Shown here: positions 25,052-32,909 of the stretch, in pieces | Layout of the letters: each line of letters begins with the position of its first letter | Position numbering within the stretch: the first letter of the stretch is position 1 | NCBI GenBank assembly: GCA_964607165.1 | Contig: CAZSIT010000009.1 | Span: 25,274 to 89,273 of the forward strand | From: DSPP01 sp964607165 | GTDB lineage: Bacteria; Zixibacteria; MSB-5A5; DSPP01 | Direction: 5' to 3' | DNA length: 64,000 nt | Made by a program: the position numbers and the translations under genes | The notes under the pieces: generated by a model | What the model saw: the letters and a program-made list of their open reading frames with translations, nothing else | The model's database searches: none | What the model was told of the DNA's origin: nothing

Positions 25052-26488
25052 ATGAATGCGAAGAACAAGAAAGTCCATTTCATCCTTGGCGGCGGTGCCT
25101 TAGCCCTTGTTCTGGTAGTAGTCATTTTCGCCCTCGCCTTCGACATAAATTCCTACAGGCCCCGCATCGAGGCCTTGGCCTCCGGGGCGACCGGCCTGGA
25201 AGTCAGGATCAATGGGAAGATGAGGCCCTCTTTCTTTCCCTTTGGCGTATCGGCTAAGGACGTCCACTTTGCCAACAAGGGAGGCGAAATCCTTTCCCTC
25301 GAAAACCTCAAAGTAGGGACGGAGTTGATGCCCCTGCTGAAGAAGCAACTCAAAGTCACCAGGTGCGAGCTTGTCAAACCTGCCTTCACCATCGTGAAGG
25401 AAGCCGATGGAAAATATAATTTTGAAAGCACTGAAAAGAAATCGACTAAAGGACGGCTGGGGGCAGTTTCCAGTTTGAACGAGTTCAAGCTGTCCAAAGG
25501 GGTACTTGTCTATCTCGACAAAAGGACGGGCGAAAAGACGGAGTTTAAAGATTTCAATCTGACAATCAAGGACATCTCGATAGGAGATACCTCGGGGGTT
25601 ATCCTAAAGAACATCGCATTCACGGGAAACGTGGACTGCAAGGAGGTACGGAAAAGGGACCTCAAAATCGACAACGTCAAGAGTCCTATAAAAGCGGAGA
25701 AGGGAGTAATCAACCTCACGCCCCTTACCATGGATATCTTCGGCTCGAAGGGTGAAGGCGATGCCACGGCAGACAAGTCGGAAGTCGATGCTGTGTATAA
25801 AATAAATTTGAAGGTGTTGAAGCTGGACTTCGAAAAACTTGTGGCGACCTTGGGCATAAAAAAGGTTATCGGCGGGAAGGGTGATCTTTATGCTTCCCTG
25901 ACGATGAAAAAAAATGAAAGCCTCAATCTGATGAGCAGCATGGACGGTACTTTTTCTCTCCGGGGAGATAATCTCGTCATGTATACTATGGACCTCGACA
26001 AGGTCCTCTCATCATATGAAACGAGCCAGAAGTTCAATCTCGTTGACCTCGGCGCTTTCTTCATCGCCGGCCCTCTCAGTACCGTTGCGCTCAAGGGGTA
26101 TCGTTATGGGGACGTTTACAACCAGACCCAAGGAGGGCAGGGTACCATCACACAGTTCATCTCCCACTGGAAAATTATGGACGGCGTGGCAGACGCTACG
26201 GACTGCGCCCTTGCTACGCACCATAATCGGGTCGCCCTTAAAGGCAAGCTCGATCTTGTCAGCGAACGATATGATAATGTATTAGTGGCGCTTCTCGATG
26301 ACCAGGGATGCGCAAAATTCAAACAAGGCATCAACGGTCCCCTCGGCAGTCCCCAGATAGGCGCGGTGAGCGCGGTCCAGTCCCTTGCCGGCCCAATCTC
26401 CAGTCTTTACAGAAAGGCAAAGCGCTTTATTCAAAAAGGCAAATGCGAGGTCTTTTATAACGGCGCTGTACAGCAACCTCCAAAATGA
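25052..26488 (+). CDS. AsmA-family protein, probable horizontal acquisition
   Basis: 478 residues. One N-terminal membrane helix (FILGGGALALVLVVVIFALA) is followed by the AsmA start FDINSYRPRIEALASGATGLEV and a long periplasmic beta-rich domain: FPFGVSAKDVHFANKGGEIL, LKVGTELMPLLKKQLKVTRC, VVALKGYRYG-like loops, and a C-terminal AsmA-like module (GTFSLRGDNLVMYTMDLDKV). AsmA-like proteins are envelope proteins linked to lipid transport between membranes. Codon use (many CTC, AAG, AAC and ATC) differs from neighbours, and the gene reads like a deltaproteobacterial one. It sits alone behind a 500-base gene-poor region with a broken chrB copy. Start supported by CAGGA four bases before the ATG. 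Confidence 0.78.
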   Translation: MNAKNKKVHFILGGGALALVLVVVIFALAFDINSYRPRIEALASGATGLEVRINGKMRPSFFPFGVSAKDVHFANKGGEILSLENLKVGTELMPLLKKQLKVTRCELVKPAFTIVKEADGKYNFESTEKKSTKGRLGAVSSLNEFKLSKGVLVYLDKRTGEKTEFKDFNLTIKDISIGDTSGVILKNIAFTGNVDCKEVRKRDLKIDNVKSPIKAEKGVINLTPLTMDIFGSKGEGDATADKSEVDAVYKINLKVLKLDFEKLVATLGIKKVIGGKGDLYASLTMKKNESLNLMSSMDGTFSLRGDNLVMYTMDLDKVLSSYETSQKFNLVDLGAFFIAGPLSTVALKGYRYGDVYNQTQGGQGTITQFISHWKIMDGVADATDCALATHHNRVALKGKLDLVSERYDNVLVALLDDQGCAKFKQGINGPLGSPQIGAVSAVQSLAGPISSLYRKAKRFIQKGKCEVFYNGAVQQPPK

Positions 26489-26648
26489 TTTTCTTTGTAC
26501 ATCGTCAGCGGACTGGATTCTAAATTTTGGTATCTTAGGTAGGGTCTTTACAACAGTGTCTTGCCAGGAAAAAGTTGTTGGCGTATCCGCTCCCTAAGTG
26601 TATTATAAAGTTATGAGGGTTAAAAAACCCAATTCGAAAGGAGGAGTA

Positions 26649-27137
26649 GTGCGAAAAGTAACCCTTTCTCTAATTCTGCTTCTGGCCTTTGCGTCTTTGT
26701 CTTGGGCGCAGCAGTCGCAGACGGTCTATGGCCCGCAGCTGGTCCACCCAACCGGTTTGGGTGTGATTTTAGGGGAGCCGACCGGGGTCTCTTTCAAACA
26801 CTGGGTTTCCCAGAAGTCGGCCATCGATGCCGCTTTCGCCTGGTCTTTCGCCGGGCGGGGCGATGAACTTCACGTTCACGCCGACTACCTGTGGCATACT
26901 CCATTGAAATCAGCCGATCCAGCCGTGCGGCGGACCAGCTTTTATATTGGAGTAGGAGGGCGAGCCCGCTTTGAAAACGATTCCCGCGTTGGCGTCCGTG
27001 TACCTATTGGCTTGGCGCACTTTATTAAGGATGCTCCGCTGGACATCTTTATTGAAGTGGCCCCGATTCTGGACTTGGTTCCGGCCACGGATATGTCCGC
27101 CAACGGCGGAATAGGCTTGCGGTATTACTTCAGGTAA
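26649..27137 (+). CDS. outer-membrane beta-barrel-like protein
   Basis: 162 residues from the GTG at 26649, preceded by AAAGGAGGAG. The signal peptide is VTLSLILLLAFASLSWAQ. The mature protein is glycine- and aromatic-rich with alternating patterns: GLGVILGEPTGVSFKHWVS, AIDAAFAWSFAG, ELHVHADYLWH, TSFYIGVGGRARFEND, RVGVRVPIGLAHF, and a final GGIGLRYYFR. The terminal aromatic residue and the alternation point to a small 8-strand beta barrel of the outer membrane, a type common in FCB genomes. No specific function. A short hairpin GGGTT/AACCC lies in the leader. The next gene is a TPR lipoprotein 72 bases downstream. Confidence 0.72.
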   Translation: MRKVTLSLILLLAFASLSWAQQSQTVYGPQLVHPTGLGVILGEPTGVSFKHWVSQKSAIDAAFAWSFAGRGDELHVHADYLWHTPLKSADPAVRRTSFYIGVGGRARFENDSRVGVRVPIGLAHFIKDAPLDIFIEVAPILDLVPATDMSANGGIGLRYYFR

Positions 27138-27209
27138 ACAACTACCTAAGGTTGTCCTGCAAGGCGAGCTTCTGATTGACTTAACAGTAGTTAAAGCAAA
27201 GGAGGTTGT

Positions 27210-27749
27210 ATGCGTAGGATTTTAATTGGGGGGCTGATTGCAATGGCGAGCGCTCTGGGAATGGGTGGATGCGCCGGTTACGGTTACCGCACCGTCGTGG
27301 TGGCTGAAGAAAGTACTCCGGTTTACGGCGCGCGCGTTTATTTCCGAAACGGGATGCACCTGTACGAGCGGCGGTATTATGACCAGGCAACCGTGCAATT
27401 CCAGCTGGCGATTGACCAGGACCCTTCCTACTGGGAAGCGGATTACTACCTTGGGGATTGCAACTACCGTCTGGGGTATTACGACCGGGCCGTCACCTAC
27501 TACGACAAGGTATTGGTTTTGCAAAGCGACCCGGTGTGGGTGACGAAGGTGCAATACAACATCGGCGTGGTTTATGAAAAGCAAGGGAATTACGGGGATG
27601 CCCGTTCACGCTACGAACTGGCGCTGAAGGCCAACCCGGATTACGGGCCGGCTAAACAGCGTCATGCACGGTTGATGTCCAAAAAATTTAAACAGGACAA
27701 AGACGAAAACGACCGTGGCCGGGGTAAAAAGAAGGGTCGTAACGACTAA
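27210..27749 (+). CDS. TPR lipoprotein
   Basis: 179 residues. The N-terminus MRRILIGGLIAMASALGMGGCAG is a lipoprotein signal with the lipobox Cys near residue 21. From about residue 45 there are three TPR-like units: GMHLYERRYYDQATVQFQLA, YWEADYYLGDCNYRLGYYDR and NIGVVYEKQGNYGDARSRYE. The C-terminal tail is highly charged (KKFKQDKDENDRGRGKKKGR). Likely anchored in the outer or inner membrane facing the periplasm and acting as a protein-binding scaffold. AAAGGAGG precedes the ATG. It is followed by a strong bidirectional terminator at 27771. Confidence 0.83.
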   Translation: MRRILIGGLIAMASALGMGGCAGYGYRTVVVAEESTPVYGARVYFRNGMHLYERRYYDQATVQFQLAIDQDPSYWEADYYLGDCNYRLGYYDRAVTYYDKVLVLQSDPVWVTKVQYNIGVVYEKQGNYGDARSRYELALKANPDYGPAKQRHARLMSKKFKQDKDENDRGRGKKKGRND

Positions 27750-27770
27750 AACGTCGCCCCGATGAAAAGC

Positions 27771-27803
27771 AAAGAAGCGTCCGCCACAGGCGGACGCTTC
27801 TTT
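27771..27803. terminator. bidirectional rho-independent terminator
   Basis: A perfect 15-bp stem AAAGAAGCGTCCGCC / GGCGGACGCTTCTTT with the 3-base loop ACA. It is placed between the converging TPR lipoprotein and SDR genes and has A/T-rich edges on both sides. Confidence 0.85.
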
Positions 27804-27843
27804 GCTGGAAACCATCTCACATTATAACCACAACTCTCTATTC

Positions 27844-28830
27844 TCACAGCCACCCCGCCTTTTTGTACCAGTCGAAAGTAAGTTTGGCACCTTCGGGCAA
27901 AGGATAGCGGGTTTGGTAGCCGAAGGTTTGCTCGGCTTTGGAGGTTTCACAGGTCCAGAATTTTTGAGATAAATCGACCGCTTTGCCGCGCGAAATCAAA
28001 GCCGCTTGGCCAAAGATGTTCGAGAAAAATTCGTTGATACCGGCGGCGGTGAAAAGAAACCATTTGGGAATTCTTAACGCCCGTCCCTTTTTACCGCAAG
28101 AGGCGGCGATGGTCTGTCCTGCTTCGCGCCAGCTGTAAATTTTCTTTTCGGCTAAAAAGAAAATTTCCCCGGCCGCCTTTGGCTCAAGGGCGGCTTGGAT
28201 AATACCCTCCACCAAATCGAGGGCACAGACGATGTTGACGAAGCTATCTCCCGCCCCTATTAAGGGATAAAAACCTCTGGAAGTCAGCGAAAAAAAAGTG
28301 AACATTCCTTTGTCTTTGGGGCCATAGATGGCCGGGGGACGAATAATGGTTACCGGAAATTTATTCTTGAAAGTCAGCGTTGCGGTTTCCCCGGCGCGTT
28401 TGGACTCGCCATAGGGAGTAACAGGCCGACATTCGTCCGACTCTTTTTTCGGCCTTCCATCCATAGGCGGCCCGGCCGCGGCGGCGGATGAGACATAAAG
28501 GAAGCGGGAAAGATTGGGATTTGCAGAGGCGGCGGCTTCCAGCAGGTTTTTGGTTCCAAGATGATTGGCGCGGAAAAACTCTTCTTTATTACGAGCGCGA
28601 ATCAAACCGGCACAATGGAAGATGAAGTCCATACCTTGCACTGCTTTTGCCAAACTCGCGGGGTCGTCCAGCGCGCCTTCGACAATTTGATAACCCGGGA
28701 AATCGAGGTTATTTAATTTGCTGGTTTTGCGGGCTAAAATTGAAACTTCGTACCCTTTTTTGATGAGCGATTCGGCTAAGTGCGCGCCCAAAAAACCGGT
28801 ACCGCCGGTGACCAGGGCTTTCTTTTTCAT
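27844..28830 (-). CDS. extended SDR (NAD-dependent epimerase/dehydratase), possible ceramide reductase
   Basis: 328 residues. Rossmann motif TGGTGFLGAHLAESL, then FIFHCAGLIRARNKEEF, YVSSAAAAGPPMDGRP, and the catalytic YGESK (YxxxK). RPPAIYGPKDKGMFTFF is the substrate-domain signature of extended SDRs similar to 3-beta-HSD and HpnA-like reductases. The gene is divergent from serine palmitoyltransferase, with 91 bases between. In bacterial sphingolipid loci an extended SDR of this kind (CerR in Caulobacter) reduces the keto group of the ceramide intermediate, so CerR-like activity is my inference. Alternatives are a sugar epimerase or dihydroflavonol-reductase-like enzyme. Start backed by AAGGAG. 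Confidence 0.8.
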   Translation of the reverse strand: MKKKALVTGGTGFLGAHLAESLIKKGYEVSILARKTSKLNNLDFPGYQIVEGALDDPASLAKAVQGMDFIFHCAGLIRARNKEEFFRANHLGTKNLLEAAASANPNLSRFLYVSSAAAAGPPMDGRPKKESDECRPVTPYGESKRAGETATLTFKNKFPVTIIRPPAIYGPKDKGMFTFFSLTSRGFYPLIGAGDSFVNIVCALDLVEGIIQAALEPKAAGEIFFLAEKKIYSWREAGQTIAASCGKKGRALRIPKWFLFTAAGINEFFSNIFGQAALISRGKAVDLSQKFWTCETSKAEQTFGYQTRYPLPEGAKLTFDWYKKAGWL

Positions 28831-28846
28831 TTGCAGGGACTCCTTC

Positions 28847-28875
28847 TTGACATATATTTGACCGGCCTGTAAGAT
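28847..28875 (+). promoter_or_regulatory. predicted promoter of the serine palmitoyltransferase gene
   Basis: TTGACA (28847-28852) and TAAGAT (28870-28875) with a 17-base spacer, giving a leader of about 40 bases with AGGAA before the ATG. This is one of the best promoter matches in the window. Confidence 0.65.
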
Positions 28876-28921
28876 AAAGTTTTCAGTTACTGGAGTGTAG
28901 AAAAAAAGGCAACAGGAAAAA

Positions 28922-30103
28922 ATGGATCTCTTTGCAAAATGTTTTAAGGATACAAGGGCGGAAGAAACCCAAAAGGCCGGCCTTTATCCCTACTTCCATC
29001 CGATTTCGTCCTCTTTGGGCACGGAAGTGATGATGGACGGGAAAAAGCTATTGATGATTGGCTCCAACAATTATTTGGGGCTGGTTTCCCATCCCAAGGT
29101 GAAGGAAGCGGCGGCGCAGGCGGCCTTGAAATACGGCTCCGGCTGCACCGGCAGCCGCTTTTTGAACGGCACCCTCGATTTACACATCGAGCTGGAGCGC
29201 CGACTGGCCAAATTCGTAAATAAGGAAGCCGCGCTGGCTTTTTCCACCGGATTCCAAACCAATCTGGGCACTATCTCGGCTCTGGTGGGCAAAGGGGACT
29301 TCGTCATCATCGACCGGGGCGACCACGCTTCGATTGTCGATGGCTGCCGTCTGTCGTTCGGCAAGACCATCAAATTTTTGCACAACGATATGTCCGACTT
29401 GTGCCGAATTTTATCCAAAATGGATGATGATGCCGGAAAGTTAATTGTGGTGGACGGCGTTTTCTCGATGGAGGGAGACATCGCCAAACTGCCGGAAGTG
29501 GCAAGGCTGGCCAAAAAACACAAAGCAAGGCTGATGGTGGACGACGCCCACGCGGTGGGTGTTCTGGGGCCGAATGGACGCGGAACGGCGGAACATTTTG
29601 GGTTGGAGAAGGACGTGGACCTGATAATGGGCACTTTTTCCAAATCGTTCGCCTCCCTGGGCGGATTTATCGCCGGCGACCGTCCGGTAATTGATTTCAT
29701 CAAACACTTTTCGCGCGAACTGATTTTTTCCGCCTCGATTCCGCCGGCGGCAGTGGCGGCGGTCCTTGCGGCGCTCGATATAATTGAAAGCGAGCCGGAA
29801 CGGCGCGAACGCTTGTGGGAAATTACTCACCGGATGCACAAAGAATTTAAGGGGATGGGTTTCAATATCGGAGTCACCGAGACCCCGATTGTGCCAGTCT
29901 ATATTGGCGAGGATTTGGACGCTTTCAAATTCTGGCGGGCCTTGCTTGATTCCGGAATTTTTGCCAACGCCATCATCTCCCCAGCGGTGCCGAAAGGTCA
30001 GGCCTTGATTCGTACCAGCTACACCGCCACCCACACCGACGAGCAACTCGACTTTGTTTTGGATACCTTCAAAAAACTCGGAAAAGCCTTCGGTATCATT
30101 TAA
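28922..30103 (+). CDS. spt: serine palmitoyltransferase (alpha-oxoamine synthase family)
   Basis: 393 residues, PLP-dependent. The match to bacterial serine palmitoyltransferases of Bacteroides/Sphingobacterium type is stronger than to KBL or BioF: AGLYPYFHPISSSLGTEVM, IGSNNYLGLVSHPKVKEAA, GSGCTGSRFLNGTLDLHIEL, DRGDHASIVDGCRLSFGK, FSMEGDIAKLP, DDAHAVGVLG (Asp207/208), and MGTFSKSFASLGGF with the PLP lysine at about 241. It condenses L-serine with palmitoyl-CoA or -ACP to 3-ketosphinganine, the first step of sphingolipid synthesis. The stop overlaps the next gene's ATG by one base, and an extended SDR is divergent, so a ceramide locus is likely. 2-Amino-3-ketobutyrate CoA ligase remains the main alternative. 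Confidence 0.85.
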   Translation: MDLFAKCFKDTRAEETQKAGLYPYFHPISSSLGTEVMMDGKKLLMIGSNNYLGLVSHPKVKEAAAQAALKYGSGCTGSRFLNGTLDLHIELERRLAKFVNKEAALAFSTGFQTNLGTISALVGKGDFVIIDRGDHASIVDGCRLSFGKTIKFLHNDMSDLCRILSKMDDDAGKLIVVDGVFSMEGDIAKLPEVARLAKKHKARLMVDDAHAVGVLGPNGRGTAEHFGLEKDVDLIMGTFSKSFASLGGFIAGDRPVIDFIKHFSRELIFSASIPPAAVAAVLAALDIIESEPERRERLWEITHRMHKEFKGMGFNIGVTETPIVPVYIGEDLDAFKFWRALLDSGIFANAIISPAVPKGQALIRTSYTATHTDEQLDFVLDTFKKLGKAFGII

Positions 30104-31257
30104 TGCCTGCCCGGCCGACCACCCCAACCCAACGGCTAGGGATAGATGTCCGGGAGCTCGCGCCGGGCCGGCTTTCCGAATTCATAAAATTTCCATACCG
30201 GTTTTACAAAAACGACCGCAACTGGGTGCCGCCTTTGATTTCCGAGCGAAAAACTTTTTTCAATCCGGCGAAAAACCCTTTTTTCCAACACGCCCGGGTG
30301 CGCTACTTTATCGCCTATTCGGATGGAAAACCGGTGGGGCGCATCGCGGGAATTCTGAACGAAGCCCATAACCAATTCCATAACGAGAAAGTTTATTTCT
30401 TTGGATTTTTCGAAGCCGAGAATGATTTGGAAATTGCGCGGGCTTTGATGCAAAAAGTTGAAGAAGCCGGAAAAGGAGAAAAGCAGGAGCTTTTGCGCGG
30501 CCCGGCGAATTTTTCCACCAACGACGAAGTCGGCTTCCTGCTTGAAGGGTTTGATTCCCCGCCGGTGGTGATGATGTCCTACAATCCCCCGTATTATAAC
30601 GAAATGATGGAAAAGTTGGGGTTTTACAAGGTCAAAGATTTGAATGCCTACCTGACCGACGAGGAGAACCGCCCGCCGGAGCGTATGGTGCGGGTGGCCC
30701 GGAAGCTGAAGGAAAAGGAAAACGTGGTGGTGCGAAATTTGCGAATGAGGCATTTTGCCGACGAGGTGAAAATCGTCAAAGAGATTTACAACCAGGCCTG
30801 GGAAAAAAACTGGGGTTTTGTGCCGATGACCGACGCCGAGTTTGAGTACACCGCCCGGCAGATGAAACCGATTGTCGACCCGCATATGGTTTTCATCGCC
30901 GAGGCGGACGGCAAGCCGGTCGGCTTTGCTTTAGCCCTGCCGGATATCAATCAGGTTTTAATCAAGCTCAAAGGCCGGCTTTTTCCCTTCGGTTTTACGA
31001 AGCTTTTCTGGCACACCAAAGTCAAAAGAACCATCAACACCGTCCGCAACATCACCATGGGGGTTATCCCGGAATACCGCAAGCGGGGGATTGACAACAT
31101 CTTTCATACCGAGACCTACTTTGTGGGGGTGAAAAGGGGATACACGGTGGGAGAAATGTCCTGGATTCTGGAGGATAACTACCTGATGAACCGGATAGCC
31201 GAGATTTGGGGAGCCAAGCTGTATAAAAAATACCGAATTTGGGAAAAGAAGTTGTAG
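30103..31257 (+). CDS. GNAT-like N-acyltransferase, putative ceramide synthase partner
   Basis: 384 residues. I recognise the pattern FIKFPYRFYKNDRNWVPPL, then NPFFQHARVRYFIAYSDGK and PVGRIAGILNEAHNQFH, VYFFGFFEAENDLEIARAL, RGPANFSTNDEVGFLLEGF and PPVVMMSYNPPYY. The C-terminal half contains a second GNAT-like fold (MVFIAEADGKPVGFALALPD, then MGVIPEYRKRGIDN). This double-GNAT family is common next to lipid genes and is otherwise hypothetical. Its one-base overlap with serine palmitoyltransferase makes an acyl transfer to the long-chain base a reasonable inference, like the acyltransferase step in bacterial ceramide synthesis. It is not proven, and an unrelated acetyltransferase role is possible. 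Cytoplasmic, no signal peptide. Confidence 0.72.
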   Translation: MPARPTTPTQRLGIDVRELAPGRLSEFIKFPYRFYKNDRNWVPPLISERKTFFNPAKNPFFQHARVRYFIAYSDGKPVGRIAGILNEAHNQFHNEKVYFFGFFEAENDLEIARALMQKVEEAGKGEKQELLRGPANFSTNDEVGFLLEGFDSPPVVMMSYNPPYYNEMMEKLGFYKVKDLNAYLTDEENRPPERMVRVARKLKEKENVVVRNLRMRHFADEVKIVKEIYNQAWEKNWGFVPMTDAEFEYTARQMKPIVDPHMVFIAEADGKPVGFALALPDINQVLIKLKGRLFPFGFTKLFWHTKVKRTINTVRNITMGVIPEYRKRGIDNIFHTETYFVGVKRGYTVGEMSWILEDNYLMNRIAEIWGAKLYKKYRIWEKKL

Positions 31258-31271
31258 CGCAGAAAAAAAGT

Positions 31272-31299
31272 TTGACAATGTTCAATCATAAGTTATATT
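31272..31299 (+). promoter_or_regulatory. predicted promoter of the metal efflux operon
   Basis: TTGACA (31272-31277) and TATATT (31294-31299) with a 16-base spacer. The GTG start of the first gene comes only 9 bases later, suggesting a leaderless mRNA. The spacer is short for a MerR-type regulated promoter, and no regulator gene is adjacent. Confidence 0.6.
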
Positions 31300-31308
31300 A
31301 AATACAAA

Positions 31309-31578
31309 GTGAAGAAAAAACTCCTGTTAACCTTGTTTGTCGCCGGGCTGTGGCTGGCCAACAGTTTTTACTGCATATGCTGCGAGGAAGACCATTCTCC
31401 CTCCTCAAATGAGAGCGGTCCGGAGGATTGCGGCTTCTGCTGCGGCCATCAGGTTTTTACGGCTGCGGTTTTAGCAGAAACATCCGACCTTCCACCACAA
31501 GAGAATTTTGTCATTGAAGGCCTAACATTTTCTGACCAGCTTAATTTCCGCTCGATTTATCACCCTCCTAAGGCTTAA
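31309..31578 (+). CDS. small secreted Cys-rich protein leading the RND efflux operon
   Basis: 89 residues from GTG. A signal peptide (KKLLLTLFVAGLWLANS) is followed by a dense cysteine cluster, FYCICCEEDHSPS and EDCGFCCGHQ, then a more ordinary tail ending YHPPKA. Six cysteines and two histidines within about 30 residues suggest metal binding in the periplasm. No known family is assigned. The gene lies 66 bases before a TolC-type efflux gene, shares its strand, and starts right behind a clear promoter. A metal-scavenging or sensing accessory of the pump is inferred from context only. There is no Shine-Dalgarno sequence. Confidence 0.68.
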   Translation: MKKKLLLTLFVAGLWLANSFYCICCEEDHSPSSNESGPEDCGFCCGHQVFTAAVLAETSDLPPQENFVIEGLTFSDQLNFRSIYHPPKA

Positions 31579-31644
31579 CCAAGCCTTTTCTTGTTTTTCT
31601 AATACAGTCGTTTTTTAACTAAATCACCCGTTTCTGGAGGTGTA

Positions 31645-32871
31645 ATGTTTAAGGCCTTTGTAGCTTTAGTCATATTCGGTTTTGTATCGGTTGTTCAAGG
31701 ACAGGAAAAGCCGTCTTTTTCCCTCGAAGAGGCGGTGGCGGTCGCATTAAAACAGAACCCGGAGATTCTGGCCGCCGAGCGACAAATTGAGCAGGCGCGA
31801 GGAAGAAGGTCGCAGGCCTCTTCGCCTGACCAGCCGGAACTTTCTTTTTCCTGGGAAAAAATTCCCTCCGGCGGTTCCTTCAGCCGGGCGGGGGACCGAA
31901 TTATTGAAATAGGACAAAATCTGGAGCTTCCGCATAAGCTCCTTTTAAGAAGAAGCGCAGCCGGCCGGGACGTGGATATCGCCTATGAAAATCTTGAGCG
32001 TGCCAAAGTCATGGTCGCCGCTCAAGTGAAGAAAACCTACTACCAAGTTTACTTTCAGCAAAAACAGTTGGAGTCGCTGGAGTTTACGGCCGGGCTTCTG
32101 CGGCAGTTTCTGGAAGCGACGTTGTCGAAATACCAGGCTGGCGGCCTGGCCTATTTTGAAGTCGTTAGGGCCAAGGTGGAAGTGGCCAAAACGCAAAATG
32201 AAATTATCGCCGCCCGGGCGGAGCTTACCTCGGCCAAAACAGATTTCAATCTGGCGCTTGGAAGGGCTGGATCGGAAGATTTTGAGTTAACCGACAAGCC
32301 GTTTTTTGTCCCCTACGTTAAAAGCAAAGACGAAACCGTGCGGGAATTGTTGGAAAAAAGCCGTACGCTAAAAATTGCCCAACTGGCCAAAGAGAGGGAG
32401 CGCCGAAATTTGAAGCTGGCCCGCTGGAGCTTGGTACCCGACTTGAAGCTGGCGGGTGGCTTTCAAAGCGAAGCCGGCGGGGAGTTCCGCCCTAACGTGG
32501 GGGTTGGTTTTTCTCTTCCACTATGGTGGTGGGGACCTAAAGGCGGGATTACGGAAAACCGAGCCAGCCTTCAGATTTCCGAAATCCGGCAAGAGGCCTT
32601 AAACAGAGTAATAACCGGAGAAATAGAGCGTAGGTACACACTGGTAAAAGCAGCGGAAAGTCAGATATCCCTCTTTGAAAAAAGCTTGTTGCGAGAGGTG
32701 GATGAAGAACTTAAAGCCGGCATCAATGCCTATCAATATAATCAAATCGATGCCTTGAACCTCTTGGATATCTACCGCACGTCTAAAACCACCAAAATCG
32801 AATACTACAAGGCTTTTTTGAACTATCTGTCCGCAATTGCCGACTTGGAAATCGCCGGAGAAGAAAAATGA
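31645..32871 (+). CDS. TolC-family outer-membrane efflux protein (CzcC/CusC-like)
   Basis: 408 residues. Signal peptide FKAFVALVIFGFVSVVQG. The OEP architecture is seen as two similar halves of long coiled-coil helices: LEEAVAVALKQNPEILAAER and a later KAAESQISLFEKSLLREVDE, with aromatic strands LAGGFQSEAGGEF and GVGFSLPLWWWG between them. PELSFSWEKIPSGG is typical of the heavy-metal subgroup. It forms the trimeric outer-membrane duct of an RND pump. The ATG has TGGAGGTG upstream. Its stop is followed within 40 bases by the adaptor, the boundary being filled by a palindromic repeat. Confidence 0.88.
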   Translation: MFKAFVALVIFGFVSVVQGQEKPSFSLEEAVAVALKQNPEILAAERQIEQARGRRSQASSPDQPELSFSWEKIPSGGSFSRAGDRIIEIGQNLELPHKLLLRRSAAGRDVDIAYENLERAKVMVAAQVKKTYYQVYFQQKQLESLEFTAGLLRQFLEATLSKYQAGGLAYFEVVRAKVEVAKTQNEIIAARAELTSAKTDFNLALGRAGSEDFELTDKPFFVPYVKSKDETVRELLEKSRTLKIAQLAKERERRNLKLARWSLVPDLKLAGGFQSEAGGEFRPNVGVGFSLPLWWWGPKGGITENRASLQISEIRQEALNRVITGEIERRYTLVKAAESQISLFEKSLLREVDEELKAGINAYQYNQIDALNLLDIYRTSKTTKIEYYKAFLNYLSAIADLEIAGEEK

Positions 32872-32873
32872 AA

Positions 32874-32904
32874 GGTTGTAAAACCTTGAGCTTGTCGAAA
32901 GGGG
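32874..32904. repeat. short intergenic repeat, TTGAGCTTGTCGAAAGGG type
   Basis: The block CTTGAGCTTGTCGAAAGGGG is a well-known MAG repeat (often seen translated as LSLSKG). It fills the gap between the efflux duct and adaptor genes and supplies the AAAGGGG that now serves as ribosome binding site of the adaptor. Confidence 0.55.
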
Positions 32905-32909
32905 AAATT

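Noticed and set aside
28922..30103. 2-amino-3-ketobutyrate CoA ligase with the SDR as threonine dehydrogenase
   Set aside because: Motifs follow serine palmitoyltransferase, and the SDR resembles HpnA/3-beta-HSD types; kept as an alternative only.
31272..31299. MerR/CueR-type promoter
   Set aside because: Such promoters have 19-20 base spacers; here it is 16.
32868..32909. Earlier start for the efflux adaptor
   Set aside because: The extra residues come from a repeat and would block the lipoprotein signal.
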